From positions 36,246 to 100,245 of the forward strand of contig JAQTZW010000012.1 of assembly GCA_028687575.1 (NCBI GenBank): 64,000 bases of DNA, given 5' to 3'. The notes beneath the pieces are model-generated. The model was not told where the DNA came from. It ran no database searches and worked only from the letters and a program-made list of their open reading frames with translations. Shown one piece after another: positions 47,914 through 57,335 of this stretch. This stretch comes from Gallionella sp. (lineage in GTDB: Bacteria; Pseudomonadota; Gammaproteobacteria; Burkholderiales; Gallionellaceae). Within the stretch, counting starts at the first letter, position 1. Every line of letters starts with the position of its first letter. The translations under genes and the position numbers were made by a program.

Positions 47914-48037
47914 GAAACGTGAAACGTGAAATGTGAAACGGAAAACGGGAAATGTGAGAAGCGCCGCCCCCTCCCGGCAGGGAGGACCGCGCCTTCCGCG
48001 CGGGGTGGGCATCACGTTTCACTTTTCACCTTTCACG
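47914..48037. repeat. Composite inverted repeat between glyA and nrdR
   Basis: The left arm (47914-47939) is a run of GTGAAA-type units; the right arm (48013-48037) is its approximate inverse, CACGTTTCACTTTTCACC then TTTCACGG. Between them is a hairpin CCTCCCGGCAGGGAGG followed by a GC-rich stretch ending CGGGGTGGG. The whole sits directly before nrdR, on the transcript from glyA into nrdR-ribD if they are joined. Confidence 0.65.
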
Positions 48038-48041
48038 GTTA

Positions 48042-49289
48042 TTAAGCGCCGTAAACCGGGAACTTCGCGGTCAGCTTCTTCACCTCGCCCGCGACGCGCG
48101 CGATGACGGCATCATCGTTGGGCGCATCCAGCACGTCGGCGATCAGGTTGGCGAGTTGCTCGGCTTCCAGTTCCTTGAAGCCACGAGTGGTCATCGCCGG
48201 GCTGCCGATACGGATACCGGAAGTCACGAACGGCTTTTGCGGATCGTTAGGGATGGCATTCTTGTTGACGGTGATGTGAGCACGACCCAGCGCGGCCTCG
48301 GCATCCTTGCCGGTCAGGTTCTTGGCTTGCAGGTCAACCAGAAACACGTGGCTGTCGGTGCGGCCGGAAACGATGCGCAAGCCGCGCTCGACCAGCACGC
48401 GCGCCATCACCTGCGCGTTGTGTATCACCTGCATCTGGGCATCCTTGAATTCCTTGCTGGCCGCTTCCTTGAAGGCAACCGCCTTGGCGGCGATCACGTG
48501 CATCAGCGGACCGCCCTGCAACTGCGGGAAGATGGCAGAATTCAGCGCCTTCTCGTGTTCGGCGCGCGCCAGGATCAGGCCGCCACGCGGACCGCGCAGA
48601 GTCTTGTGGGTGGTGGTGGTCACGAAGTCGGCGATACCGACCGGATTCGGATACAGACCGGCAGCGATCAGACCGGCGTAGTGCGCCATGTCCACGAACA
48701 GATACGCGCCGACGCTGTCGGCGATCTGACGGAAACGCTTCCAGTCGATCACCAGTGCGTAGGCCGAAGCGCCCGCGACGATCATCTTGGGCTTGTGCTC
48801 ATTGGCCAGACGCTGCACTTCGTCGTAATCAATCTCTTCCTTGTCGTTCAGGCCGTACTGAATGGCGTTGTACAGCTTGCCGGAAATATTCACCGATGCA
48901 CCGTGAGTCAGATGGCCACCGTGCGCCAGACTCATACCGAGGATGGTATCGCCCGGCTTCAGTACGGAAACGTAGACCGCCTGATTGGCCTGCGAACCGG
49001 AATGCGGCTGCACGTTGGCGTATTCGGCACCGAACAGCGCCTTGGCACGATCAATCGCCAGTTGCTCAACCACGTCCACATATTCGCAACCGCCGTAGTA
49101 GCGCTTGGCCGGATAGCCTTCGGCATATTTATTGGTCAGCTTGCTGCCCTGCGCCTCCATCACCGCCGGGCTGGTGTAATTTTCTGAAGCAATCAGTTCG
49201 ATATGGTCTTCCTGACGCTGGTTTTCATGCTGAATGGCTTCCCACAACGCGGGATCGGTGACGGCAATGGTGTTTTTGCTGGAGAACAT
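48042..49289 (-). CDS. glyA: Serine hydroxymethyltransferase
   Basis: GlyA interconverts serine and glycine and feeds one-carbon units into folate. The 415-residue PLP enzyme has [48 protein letters not shown], and the PLP lysine in [18 protein letters not shown] 49289 follows an AGGAA site and gives the standard [16 protein letters not shown] start. The longer frame from 49358 is rejected. The nrdR-rib genes lie downstream after the composite repeat. Confidence 0.97.
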   Translation of the reverse strand: MFSSKNTIAVTDPALWEAIQHENQRQEDHIELIASENYTSPAVMEAQGSKLTNKYAEGYPAKRYYGGCEYVDVVEQLAIDRAKALFGAEYANVQPHSGSQANQAVYVSVLKPGDTILGMSLAHGGHLTHGASVNISGKLYNAIQYGLNDKEEIDYDEVQRLANEHKPKMIVAGASAYALVIDWKRFRQIADSVGAYLFVDMAHYAGLIAAGLYPNPVGIADFVTTTTHKTLRGPRGGLILARAEHEKALNSAIFPQLQGGPLMHVIAAKAVAFKEAASKEFKDAQMQVIHNAQVMARVLVERGLRIVSGRTDSHVFLVDLQAKNLTGKDAEAALGRAHITVNKNAIPNDPQKPFVTSGIRIGSPAMTTRGFKELEAEQLANLIADVLDAPNDDAVIARVAGEVKKLTAKFPVYGA

Positions 49290-49354
49290 GGCGAATATTC
49301 CTGAAAATAAAAGATTAAAAACGAAAAGGTTGCGGATTCTATCATGGCAGGCAG

Positions 49355-49387
49355 GCAAAAATAACGCCGCTTCACAGCGGCGTCATT
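49355..49387 (-). terminator. Intrinsic terminator of the LysM-FecR gene
   Basis: On the minus strand the stem ACGCCGC, loop TGTGAA and stem GCGGCGT are followed by TATTTTTGCC, about 45 bases after the stop of the LysM-FecR gene and before the glyA start. Confidence 0.85.
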
Positions 49388-49430
49388 CGGTAAAGGCAGC
49401 GGCGCAGTCCGGCCGCCTCCCGTCCAGGCG

Positions 49431-51008
49431 CTAGTTCGGGGCGAGCACGTTCACGCTGCGCAACGGCTCCCAGCCATTGACGAAGCCATCCGCATCCACC
49501 GTGCGCACGCGCAGCAAGTAGCGGCCCGGCGCAGGCGTGGGAATGTCGATCTTGGCAGCGGCCAGTTTCTGCGGCTGGCCGGCGATGGAGAAGTCCTTGC
49601 CGGCAGCGAGCTGATACTCGAACGATTGGCCGGCCAATGCCGGCCAGCTCACCACCAACCGGTCATTGCCAAACATCGCTGCGGGAGCTGGCGCATAAGC
49701 CGGCAGCACGGTCAGCTTCCTGATCTCGCTCCACGGCCCCTGCACCTCGCCGCTGAAGCTGGCGACGCGCCAGTAATATTCACCGACCTGAAGATTCGCA
49801 CCCAGACTGAATTGCGGCTCGCGCAGATCATCCTGCTTCAGCGCCAGGTCCTTGAACTCGCGATCGCGCGAGATCTGAAAACGATAGCCCTGCGCCTCTT
49901 CCACCGCCGTCCAGTTGAATGGCGGCTTCACGCCATGCAGCAACTCGATATTGTCCACCTCCATCAGCAGCGGAGCTGCCGGGTGCGACTTCACCACGAA
50001 CTTGCCGTGCGCCTCCAGCCCCTGCAAGCCGTGCTTGTCCATCGCCCGCACACGCAGCCAGTAGTTGCCGTTGGGCAGATCGGCGATGCGCAACTGAGCG
50101 CCCTTGTGGGTGCCCTGGGAAATCAGCGCGGCGAATTCCGCTTCGCGCGCCACTTCAGCCCTGAAGCCTTGCGCCTCTTTCATTTCCTGAAGATTGATGC
50201 GCACGACGGCTTGCTCGTAAAACTCGGGCACGTCCCGCAACACCGGAGCCGGCAACAGCGGGATGACCGCCGGCGCTTTCACGCCGTCCGCGACCGAGCC
50301 CTCTCCTCCAGACAACGCCAGCGTACGCTTGCCGGCATCGAAGGCGACCTGACCATGCTCGATCTCGGCCAGCGTGTCTGCGCCCTGCTGCCCCATGCGG
50401 AAATGGGTGCCGCGCACGCCGATAGTGCCGTGCTGGCCATCCACCAGCAGCGGAGAATGATCGGGCGGAAACTTGCTCTTGATGGCATCTATGCGGCCGG
50501 CAAGCAACTTGAATACGGTATGGAAGAATCCCTCCTGCTGCTTGCGGCTGATGTCTTTGGCCTCGACCGTCGAATTTTCCAGCACGTTCAGGGTAGAGCC
50601 GTCCGGCAAACTCAACCTGACACTGCCGCCCTGTGCAGTTTTCAGCACCGCGTTGCTGGTCACTGTATCGCCGACGCTGGCCGGTTTTCCGTTCAGCACG
50701 ACCTCACCAGCCAGCGCTTCTATGTGCGCCTCGGCGGGCAAATTCTTCATCCACGGGAAAGGGATGTGCAAGACATCGCCCGGTTTTACCAGTTGCGCAT
50801 TGGGTAGTTTGTTGTATTGCGCCAGCTTGCTCCAAGGTGTCATGCCGTCCATTACCTCGTGAGTCAGTCGGCTCAAGGTGTCGCCCGGCTTGACCGTATA
50901 AGCATAATCCGCCGCTGCCGGCACTTCTTCCGCATAGACGCTCTGGTCAACTGCAAACAATGCGGTCAACACCACTCCACAAACGATGCTTGAATTTACC
51001 TTGCTCAT
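49431..51008 (-). CDS. LysM and FecR-domain envelope protein
   Basis: This 525-residue protein has a signal peptide (VVLTALFAVDQSVYA). A LysM peptidoglycan-binding module comes at about residues 37-85 (YTVKPGDTLSRLTHEVMDG...LVKPGDVLHIPF). A FecR-type domain at about 110-215 reads VRLSLPDGSTLNVLENSTVE...HGTIGVRGTHFRMG. Fibronectin-III-like repeats then run to the C-terminus (PFNWTAVEEAQGYRFQISRD). FecR domains in this setting are scaffolds rather than iron-uptake regulators. Its start overlaps the stop of the cNMP-binding protein gene (ATGA), implying a joint role; a terminator follows. Confidence 0.85.
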   Translation of the reverse strand: MSKVNSSIVCGVVLTALFAVDQSVYAEEVPAAADYAYTVKPGDTLSRLTHEVMDGMTPWSKLAQYNKLPNAQLVKPGDVLHIPFPWMKNLPAEAHIEALAGEVVLNGKPASVGDTVTSNAVLKTAQGGSVRLSLPDGSTLNVLENSTVEAKDISRKQQEGFFHTVFKLLAGRIDAIKSKFPPDHSPLLVDGQHGTIGVRGTHFRMGQQGADTLAEIEHGQVAFDAGKRTLALSGGEGSVADGVKAPAVIPLLPAPVLRDVPEFYEQAVVRINLQEMKEAQGFRAEVAREAEFAALISQGTHKGAQLRIADLPNGNYWLRVRAMDKHGLQGLEAHGKFVVKSHPAAPLLMEVDNIELLHGVKPPFNWTAVEEAQGYRFQISRDREFKDLALKQDDLREPQFSLGANLQVGEYYWRVASFSGEVQGPWSEIRKLTVLPAYAPAPAAMFGNDRLVVSWPALAGQSFEYQLAAGKDFSIAGQPQKLAAAKIDIPTPAPGRYLLRVRTVDADGFVNGWEPLRSVNVLAPN

Positions 51009-52219
51009 CTCTCCCCTCCCGATTCCTCTGCCAGTAAATTATTAACCACATCTATCGCCCGGTGCAGCCGCTTGGCCTGTACCCGCACGAAGGCCTCCGC
51101 CACCCGCATGCGGAATACCGTTTCCGCTTCATCCAGATAAGCCGGATTAAATTCCAGCAGCAGGCAGTCCGTTCTCGCCACGACGCTGGCATTACGCACA
51201 GGATGCTCGTCATCCATATAGGCAATCTCTCCGAACGGTTCGCCGGAACCCAGCACATGCAGCGTCCTGTTCGACTTGGTCACAGCCAACTTGCCAGTGA
51301 CAATCAAGTACAGCATACAATCATCCCGACCTTCGACAATCACAAGCTCTCCCGCCTTGACATCACGCCATTGCGCATAAATCAGGAATTGCGCGATGTC
51401 GGAGTTGCGAAAATCCTTGAAGAAACTGAGGCGGCGCAACAAATTGTAATGTGGATGGGTACGCACCATCTCATCTGCCTGCATCTTGATCCGCTTGCGC
51501 GCTTCCTCTTCGGCCAACTTCTCCTGCAACATGCGCTGGCGCAAGGTCTCATTCAGTGATGCCTCCTTCTCCTCGACGCTTTCCTGCATTTGCTGACAAC
51601 CTTCACGCAACCGATTCAACTCATCTTCGAGTGCATCGCGTTCGGATTGTTGCGTCTGGCGGGAGGATGTCATTTTCTCGATATGCGCCTGCAAACTAGC
51701 CATCTTCGCATCCATGCTCTCCTTGTAGAGCCGCACCTGCTGCCCGAGCGACCGATATTTGACTGATTGGTCAGCCAATTGAGTTTTGACATCCCCGAGC
51801 TCAGTCTGGGTAAGCAGCAACTGCTCACGCGCCTCGGACAAATCCTGCTCAAGCTCCATGCGGCGCTCGATCTCGATCTCGGCCAGTACCAGCATGTTCT
51901 TGTTCAGTTTCTGACTGGACATCAGACTGTGCTGGACTTCTTCCCTTGAGATACGGGGAGTGGCATTACGCTCTTCCCAGGAGGTGTGCCGGCCTTGCTC
52001 CGCGATGAAGCGCGAAACCAGCAGACGCGAAAAAATCTCGCCCATATGGGGCTGCAAACTTGGCGGCAACTTGCCGGTAATCTGCCTTACACTGGCCTTG
52101 CCATCTATCAGCGCCATTACCCGCAATTCATCGCCGGCAATCCCCACCATCCCCGTTCTGCCGCTTTTCAGGCCATCCTCTCCCAGCCGGGTTCGGACAA
52201 ATATTTTATTGCTATCCAT
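51005..52219 (-). CDS. Coiled-coil protein with C-terminal cyclic-nucleotide-binding domain
   Basis: This 404-residue cytoplasmic protein. The N-terminal 90 residues form an unrecognised domain (VRTRLGEDGLKSGRTGMVGIAGDELRVMALIDGKASV). Residues about 100-255 are a long coiled coil rich in E, Q, K and L. The last 130 residues are a cNMP-binding beta-roll (GELVIVEGRDDCMLYLIVTGKLAVTKSN...GSGEPFGEIAYM). There is no DNA-binding domain, so it is not a CRP-type regulator. It is translationally coupled to the LysM-FecR envelope protein, suggesting a cytoplasmic sensor paired with an envelope partner; the process is unknown. Confidence 0.8.
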   Translation of the reverse strand: MDSNKIFVRTRLGEDGLKSGRTGMVGIAGDELRVMALIDGKASVRQITGKLPPSLQPHMGEIFSRLLVSRFIAEQGRHTSWEERNATPRISREEVQHSLMSSQKLNKNMLVLAEIEIERRMELEQDLSEAREQLLLTQTELGDVKTQLADQSVKYRSLGQQVRLYKESMDAKMASLQAHIEKMTSSRQTQQSERDALEDELNRLREGCQQMQESVEEKEASLNETLRQRMLQEKLAEEEARKRIKMQADEMVRTHPHYNLLRRLSFFKDFRNSDIAQFLIYAQWRDVKAGELVIVEGRDDCMLYLIVTGKLAVTKSNRTLHVLGSGEPFGEIAYMDDEHPVRNASVVARTDCLLLEFNPAYLDEAETVFRMRVAEAFVRVQAKRLHRAIDVVNNLLAEESGGER

Positions 52220-52295
52220 AAACCCTCACTTGCCCACGGGGTGCAATCGATTCCGCTGTGTTGCATCATGACTCTCGCAGCGCTTCAACATTGCA

Positions 52296-53681
52296 TCAAC
52301 AGCCCGCAACCGTCATATTTTCCAGCAATATTGAACCGCACTGGCGCGAGCCCTGCACCAGCACATCCGAACCCGCTGCGACGATGTTGCGGTACATCTC
52401 CTTGAGATTGCCGGCGATGGTGATCTCGTGCACCGGATACTGTATTTCGCCGTTCTCCACCCAGAAGCCGGCAGCGCCCCGCGAATAATCCCCTGTAATC
52501 GGATTGACCCCATGCCCGAGCAGCTCGGTCACTAGCAAACCGCGCGACATCGTTTTGAGCAGCCCCGCAAAATCCAGCCCGCCGCCCCCGTCGCCCGAAG
52601 GTTGCAGGATCAGATTGTGGCTGCCGCCGGCGTTGCCGGTGGTCTGAAAACCCAGTTTGCGCGCCGAATAACTGCTCAAAAAATAGCCGCGCAGCACACC
52701 GTCTTGGACGATGCTGCGGCGGCGCGTTTTCACCCCCTCATCATCAAAGGCACTGGAAGCCAGCCCACCTCGGATGTCCGGCACATCGGCAAGATTGATA
52801 TGCGACGCGAATACTGGCTGATCCAAGTGGTCGAGCAGAAAAGAGGATTTCCGGTAAAGACTGCCACCACTGACTGCGCCGACAAAATGCCCTAGCAGAC
52901 TGCTGGCGACCGACGCCTCGAACAACACCGGAACTTGCATGGTCGGTATCTGACGCGCGCCCAGCCGTCGCACGGTGCGCTCTGCGGCGATGCGCCCAAC
53001 CTGTTGCGCGCTCAACAAATTGCCGGCATTGCGCGCCACGCTGTACCAATAGTCCCGTTCCATCGCATCGCTCTGTTCAGCAATGACGGCGCAACTCAAA
53101 CTGTGACGCGAACTGGGGTAGCCGGCCATGAGCCCCAGACTGTTGGCAACAACGAATTGCGACTCATGTACGTTGACAGTCGCACCTTCGGAATTATTGA
53201 TACGATTATCAGACAATGCCGCCTGCTCGCACTCCTGCGCCAGCGCAATCGCCGCCTCCACCGGCAATTGCCAGGGGTGATACAGATCCAGATCGGCGAA
53301 CTCGCGCACCAGCAGTTCCTCGTCGGGCAGGCCGGCACAATCGTCCTGCGCGGTGTAGCGCGCAATGGAAAGCGCAGCATCTACCGTATCGCGCACCGCC
53401 TGTGGCGAGAAATCCGAAGTGCTGGCGTTGCCGCGCTGCTGCCCGAGATGAACAGTTATCCCCAGCCCCTTGTCGCGGTTGTACTCTATCGTCTCAACCT
53501 CGCCCTGACGTACCGTGACCGCCTGACCACTCCCTTCGGACACCTCAACCGCAGCAGCAGACGCTCCCTGCTTGCGTGCATAATCGAGCATATCCTGAGC
53601 AATATTGCGTAGCATTTCGGAAGGATAAGTGAACCGCTCCGACAGCGGCGCAGAGTGAGTCATTGAATTGCTGGAGTTCAT
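52296..53681 (-). CDS. pmbA: Metalloprotease PmbA (TldE)
   Basis: PmbA/TldE pairs with TldD to degrade unfolded peptides and mature some peptides. The 461-residue protein has GYPSSRHSLSCAVIAE, the phrase ALSDNRINNSEGATVNVHESQFVVANSLG, DVPDIRGGLASSAFDDEGVKTRRRSIVQDGVLRGYFLSSYSARKLG and GHGVNPITGDYSRGAAGFWVENGEI, all typical. As in the family, PmbA itself lacks the HExxxH zinc motif, which is in TldD. A start at 53663 (residue 7) is possible. It is divergent from darP, a widespread arrangement. Confidence 0.95.
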   Translation of the reverse strand: MNSSNSMTHSAPLSERFTYPSEMLRNIAQDMLDYARKQGASAAAVEVSEGSGQAVTVRQGEVETIEYNRDKGLGITVHLGQQRGNASTSDFSPQAVRDTVDAALSIARYTAQDDCAGLPDEELLVREFADLDLYHPWQLPVEAAIALAQECEQAALSDNRINNSEGATVNVHESQFVVANSLGLMAGYPSSRHSLSCAVIAEQSDAMERDYWYSVARNAGNLLSAQQVGRIAAERTVRRLGARQIPTMQVPVLFEASVASSLLGHFVGAVSGGSLYRKSSFLLDHLDQPVFASHINLADVPDIRGGLASSAFDDEGVKTRRRSIVQDGVLRGYFLSSYSARKLGFQTTGNAGGSHNLILQPSGDGGGGLDFAGLLKTMSRGLLVTELLGHGVNPITGDYSRGAAGFWVENGEIQYPVHEITIAGNLKEMYRNIVAAGSDVLVQGSRQCGSILLENMTVAGC

Positions 53682-53745
53682 AAGCAGAACGTAATAGTGA
53701 CGAAAGGCGTTATCATAGCAGCATACAATTTGTTACACCGACACC

Positions 53746-54477
53746 ATGAACGCGCAAAACCAAACACCTTACCCCGACCAGCACGACGAGATTGACAACG
53801 AAGAATTCGATGAATTTGGTGATATCGAAGACGATGAATCAGAACTCGTCGTTGACGACGAATATCATGAGTCCGCTGACCCTGAAGATGAAGACGATGA
53901 AAATGACGGTGATGACTCCCCTGCGCCTACCCGCAGCCCAGCCCCCGCGAGCAGAGGTTTACGCAGTCTGAAGGTCGCCGCCGAAGAAGAGGAAGAGCTT
54001 CCACCCAGCAAGACCAAAATCAAAAAACAGATGCACGAATTGCAGGACTTGGGAGAGGAACTGGTCGGTTTGGGTAAAGATCAACTCGCACAACTCGACC
54101 TGCCCGAGACGCTGTATCTGGCGATACGCGAGATGGCTCGCATCAACAAGTTTGGCGCGCGCCGCCGTCAAATGCAGTACATCGGCAAACTGATGCGCGA
54201 TGTGGATCCCGCACCCATCGTTGCCAAACTGGATGTCTGGAAAGGTGTCTCACAAAAACATGTAGGTTACATGCACCAACTGGAACGCTGGCGCGAACGC
54301 CTGCTGGAAAGCGACGACACCCTGACCGAACTGAAAGCCACTTACCCTGAAACCGATATTCAGCGACTACGCACGCTGATTCGAAACGCACTGAAAGAGC
54401 GTGAGGCCGGCAAACCGGCGAAGAATTACCGTGAGATATTTCAGGTGCTGAAGGCAGCCATCCCAGAACCGGTCTAA
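53746..54477 (+). CDS. darP: Ribosome biogenesis factor DarP (YjgA, DUF615) with an acidic N-terminal extension
   Basis: DarP associates with late 50S precursors. The family domain covers about residues 85-240: PPSKTKIKKQMHELQDLGEELVGLGKDQLAQLDLPE, ARRRQMQYIGKLMRDVD, KNYREIFQVLK. The N-terminal 80 residues are highly acidic (DEIDNEEFDEFGDIEDDESELVV...EDEDDENDGDD) and proline/serine rich, longer than the few acidic residues usual in E. coli. Start at ATG 53746. It is followed by a strong hairpin terminator and lies opposite pmbA. Confidence 0.92.
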   Translation: MNAQNQTPYPDQHDEIDNEEFDEFGDIEDDESELVVDDEYHESADPEDEDDENDGDDSPAPTRSPAPASRGLRSLKVAAEEEEELPPSKTKIKKQMHELQDLGEELVGLGKDQLAQLDLPETLYLAIREMARINKFGARRRQMQYIGKLMRDVDPAPIVAKLDVWKGVSQKHVGYMHQLERWRERLLESDDTLTELKATYPETDIQRLRTLIRNALKEREAGKPAKNYREIFQVLKAAIPEPV

Positions 54478-54499
54478 AATCCCCATGCCTCATGAACAC

Positions 54500-54523
54500 C
54501 CGACTGTCACCCCTGACAGTCGG
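54500..54523 (+). terminator. Hairpin after darP
   Basis: A perfect 10-bp stem CCGACTGTCA / TGACAGTCGG around a CCCC loop, followed by CTATAGTTTG. The stem is strong but the T-run is interrupted. It lies between convergent darP and the chemoreceptor gene. Confidence 0.75.
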
Positions 54524-54557
54524 CTATAGTTTGTAATCTCACATATCCGCCCTCGCC

Positions 54558-56021
54558 TTAGCGGCGTGAGATGTCTGGATGTTTCTCTGCAACCATACGG
54601 TTTAGCACCTCGTTAACCTCTGCGCTTACCTCTTCGACCTCCTCCAGTGCCTTGACAATTTCATCCTGCACCCTATCGTCCGATTCCCAATCACCTTCCA
54701 GCAGCGCGATTACCTTATGGACATTGCCGTGTACCTTACCATGCGGCTCTAGCAAAGCACGGTAAGAGGCCACATCTCCAAACACAGCCTTGGCGGGCCC
54801 CTCGTACCATTTGCCCAAACGACAATTGTGATGATCCACGCCGACCAACTTGCGCAACTCTTCATCCTTGGAGTTGTTAATCAAGGCATAAGTGCGTTGC
54901 TTGTAGACCACATGATCCACCTTGACCAGTGAGGAAAAGCTCAGATCCTGTGCGTAGTGTGCACTGTGTCTAGTAATCTTTGCCGACTGATGAAACCGAT
55001 CAAAGCGCTCCTCAAGCCGGACAATCAACCCTTGCGATGAATTGGCAATCTCATGCATTTCTTCCGAATCAGTCAGCATCTTGGCGGCCTCAGCCTGCAG
55101 AGTTTGCATCACGCGACTGATAGATTCCGAGGCATTCTTGGTGTTCTCGGCAAGTTGTCTCACCTCGTCCGCCACCACCGCAAAACCTCGCCCAGCCTCG
55201 CCTGCTCGCGCCGCCTCAATCGCCGCATTCAGGGCGAGCAGATTGGTCTGTTCGGCAATCGAGGTAATTAACCCAACGGCCCTGTTGATCTCGGTGCTAC
55301 GTGCATTCAACTGACTGATGGCAGCATTGGCATGTTTGACTCTTACAGTGATTCCATCGAGGCGCTCGACCACTTCCTTGACCGATGCAGTGCTGGCTTC
55401 AGCATCTTCACTGGTGCGTTGCGCCAACTTAGCCAACGCTTCCATACTGTCGGTGATAATTTTCAAGTCCTGCTGATTGGAAGACAAATTGCTCAACAGA
55501 TTCTTGGTATTCAGATGATGCGCTCTGGACAGTAGCTTATTACGCATCGCCGTTTTCTTCTGATCAGCCATGCTTTCCAGCAACACATTCTGGTTGGCCA
55601 AGCCCTTGACGAACCCGCCATGCATTCCGCCGCTCAACGCAGTGCGCTGGTACTTCCCCTGCAGATTGGCACGAAAACTGGTCTCTTGTTCACGAAAGAA
55701 AGCACCCAACTGATCCAGCATATCGTTGATATGCCAGCACAACTGACCAATCTCGTCCTGATCCGAAACGCCGGTAATGCGATGATTGAATCGCCCTTGA
55801 GCAACACCCGTGATTAAGCTATTCAATTGCCCCAGTGGTGCCAACCAGCATTTCACCCGATTTTGAATCCATACTGTCAGCGCGACCTGCACCAGCAAAA
55901 AACCTAGCATAATCGGCTCCAAGCCATGCATGGCAAAACTGGTCAACAGGACTGCCAGCATCAACCCAGAACAAGACCAGAGCAATAACGACAATCTAGA
56001 TTGCAAGGACGAGTTCATCAT
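54558..56021 (-). CDS. Methyl-accepting chemotaxis protein with C-terminal CZB domain
   Basis: This 487-residue chemoreceptor has two closely spaced transmembrane helices at residues 8-28 and 33-52 and no large periplasmic domain. A HAMP-like region follows. The MCP signalling hairpin has [40 protein letters not shown]. The last 130 residues form a CZB (zinc-binding) domain with [22 protein letters not shown] and [11 protein letters not shown], carrying the conserved histidines and cysteine. AAGGAG precedes the start. Its first codons overlap the end of the PAS gene by 26 bases, so a separate PAS protein probably supplies the sensory input. Confidence 0.9.
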   Translation of the reverse strand: MMNSSLQSRLSLLLWSCSGLMLAVLLTSFAMHGLEPIMLGFLLVQVALTVWIQNRVKCWLAPLGQLNSLITGVAQGRFNHRITGVSDQDEIGQLCWHINDMLDQLGAFFREQETSFRANLQGKYQRTALSGGMHGGFVKGLANQNVLLESMADQKKTAMRNKLLSRAHHLNTKNLLSNLSSNQQDLKIITDSMEALAKLAQRTSEDAEASTASVKEVVERLDGITVRVKHANAAISQLNARSTEINRAVGLITSIAEQTNLLALNAAIEAARAGEAGRGFAVVADEVRQLAENTKNASESISRVMQTLQAEAAKMLTDSEEMHEIANSSQGLIVRLEERFDRFHQSAKITRHSAHYAQDLSFSSLVKVDHVVYKQRTYALINNSKDEELRKLVGVDHHNCRLGKWYEGPAKAVFGDVASYRALLEPHGKVHGNVHKVIALLEGDWESDDRVQDEIVKALEEVEEVSAEVNEVLNRMVAEKHPDISRR

Positions 56022-56514
56022 AGCTGACTCCTTTTTCGTTTAGAAAATCATCCAACAACTTGCTGGATGCCGCGATGGCATTGGCCGCGCCGGCCTTTTT
56101 CTCTGCTTCCAGCATAGCGACATACAGCCCGGTGACCGCCTGGATACCGCTGACTTTTGGCTTGCGGCGTATCGACAGGTAGCCTGTAATCCGCCCCTCC
56201 ACATCAAAGGTTGGCGTCACGTTGGCAAATACCCAATAGAAACCACCATCCTTGGACATATTCTTGACATAGGCGAAACATTCGTTGCCCCCCTGTATCT
56301 TGTCCCAGAGCAGCTTGAACACCGCTCGCGGCATATCGGGATGACGGATGATGTTGTGTTGCGAACCGATCAACTCGGACTCGCTGTAACCGGAGAACTC
56401 AATGAATATCCGGTTGCCGTACAGGATGCGCCCTTTCATATCCGTCATGGAAACGATAAAATCGCCCTCGCGCATCACCCTTTCCACCGACGTTGGTGTA
56501 ATTTGCCTTTTCAT
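55996..56514 (-). CDS. PAS-domain protein, Aer-like sensory subunit
   Basis: This 172-residue cytoplasmic protein is essentially one PAS domain. Its core reads [60 protein letters not shown], followed by the C-terminal PAC-like strands [30 protein letters not shown]. This is the sequence type of Aer PAS domains, which bind FAD. ATG 56514 has GGGAG upstream; an ATG four codons earlier is possible. The 3' end overlaps the chemoreceptor gene, indicating a split Aer-like redox or oxygen taxis system. Confidence 0.88.
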   Translation of the reverse strand: MKRQITPTSVERVMREGDFIVSMTDMKGRILYGNRIFIEFSGYSESELIGSQHNIIRHPDMPRAVFKLLWDKIQGGNECFAYVKNMSKDGGFYWVFANVTPTFDVEGRITGYLSIRRKPKVSGIQAVTGLYVAMLEAEKKAGAANAIAASSKLLDDFLNEKGVSYDELVLAI

Positions 56515-56658
56515 CACATCTCCCACACATATTTCGCCATACTCAGCACACAGACCTACCCTCAGGTATCGGCAGAATGCCGCGATACTTTAATCCGACG
56601 ATGTATAGCCATGGTATTCGCCAACCACCTCGACAATAACCCTGAACAGGAGCATTTA

Positions 56659-57327
56659 ATGACCGCAATTCTTCCGCACATCACGCTTGATAGCGGCAAA
56701 AATCCGGATTTCAGCATCATCTGGTTACACGGACTGGGTGCTGATGGCGAGGACTTCGTGCCTATTGTCGAAGAAATCAAACTGCCAGTTGCCGTGCGCT
56801 ACATCTTCCCGCATGCGCCGCGCCGCCCGGTGACCGTCAACGGCGGATTCGTGATGCGCGCCTGGTACGACATCTCCGGCAACGACATCAGCGCACGGCA
56901 GGATGACGCCGGCATCCGCGCCTCGCAGGCAGACATCGAGGCGCTTATCGCACAGGAAGGCGCGCGCGGCATCGCGCCCGATCACATCTTCCTTGCCGGT
57001 TTTTCGCAGGGCGGGGCGATTGCGCTGCACACCGCGCTGCGTCAGCAGACGCCACTGGCTGGCGTATTGGCGCTTTCGACCTATCTGCCGCTGGGCGACA
57101 CTGCCGCCAGCGAAAGCACGGTCGCCTCGCGGCAGACGCCGGTCTTCATGGCGCACGGTAGGAGCGACACGGTCGTGCCTCATCCGTTGGGTACACTTTC
57201 CCGGGATGCGCTGCTCGACCTGGGCTACACAGTGTCATGGCATGACTACCCCATGCCGCATTCGGTGAACGAAGCCGAATTGCGCGACATCGAAGCCTGG
57301 CTGAGCGCGCGCCTCACTGGCCGGTAG
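56659..57327 (+). CDS. Carboxylesterase / phospholipase family alpha/beta hydrolase
   Basis: This 222-residue protein has the family opening PDFSIIWLHGLGADGEDF and the nucleophile elbow GFSQGGAIALH (catalytic serine). The aspartate is in AHGRSDTVVP and the histidine in PMPHSVNEAE. It matches the EstB/acyl-protein thioesterase-like group. AGGAG stands upstream of ATG 56659; the longer frame overlaps the PAS gene on the other strand and is rejected. The physiological ester is unknown. Confidence 0.92.
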   Translation: MTAILPHITLDSGKNPDFSIIWLHGLGADGEDFVPIVEEIKLPVAVRYIFPHAPRRPVTVNGGFVMRAWYDISGNDISARQDDAGIRASQADIEALIAQEGARGIAPDHIFLAGFSQGGAIALHTALRQQTPLAGVLALSTYLPLGDTAASESTVASRQTPVFMAHGRSDTVVPHPLGTLSRDALLDLGYTVSWHDYPMPHSVNEAELRDIEAWLSARLTGR

Positions 57328-57335
57328 CGCACGCC

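Noticed and set aside
43625..49290. FMN riboswitch in the riboflavin cluster
   Set aside because: Genes are overlapping or separated by under 50 bases; the only larger gap (47910-48041) holds the composite repeat and no RFN-like elements could be recognised.
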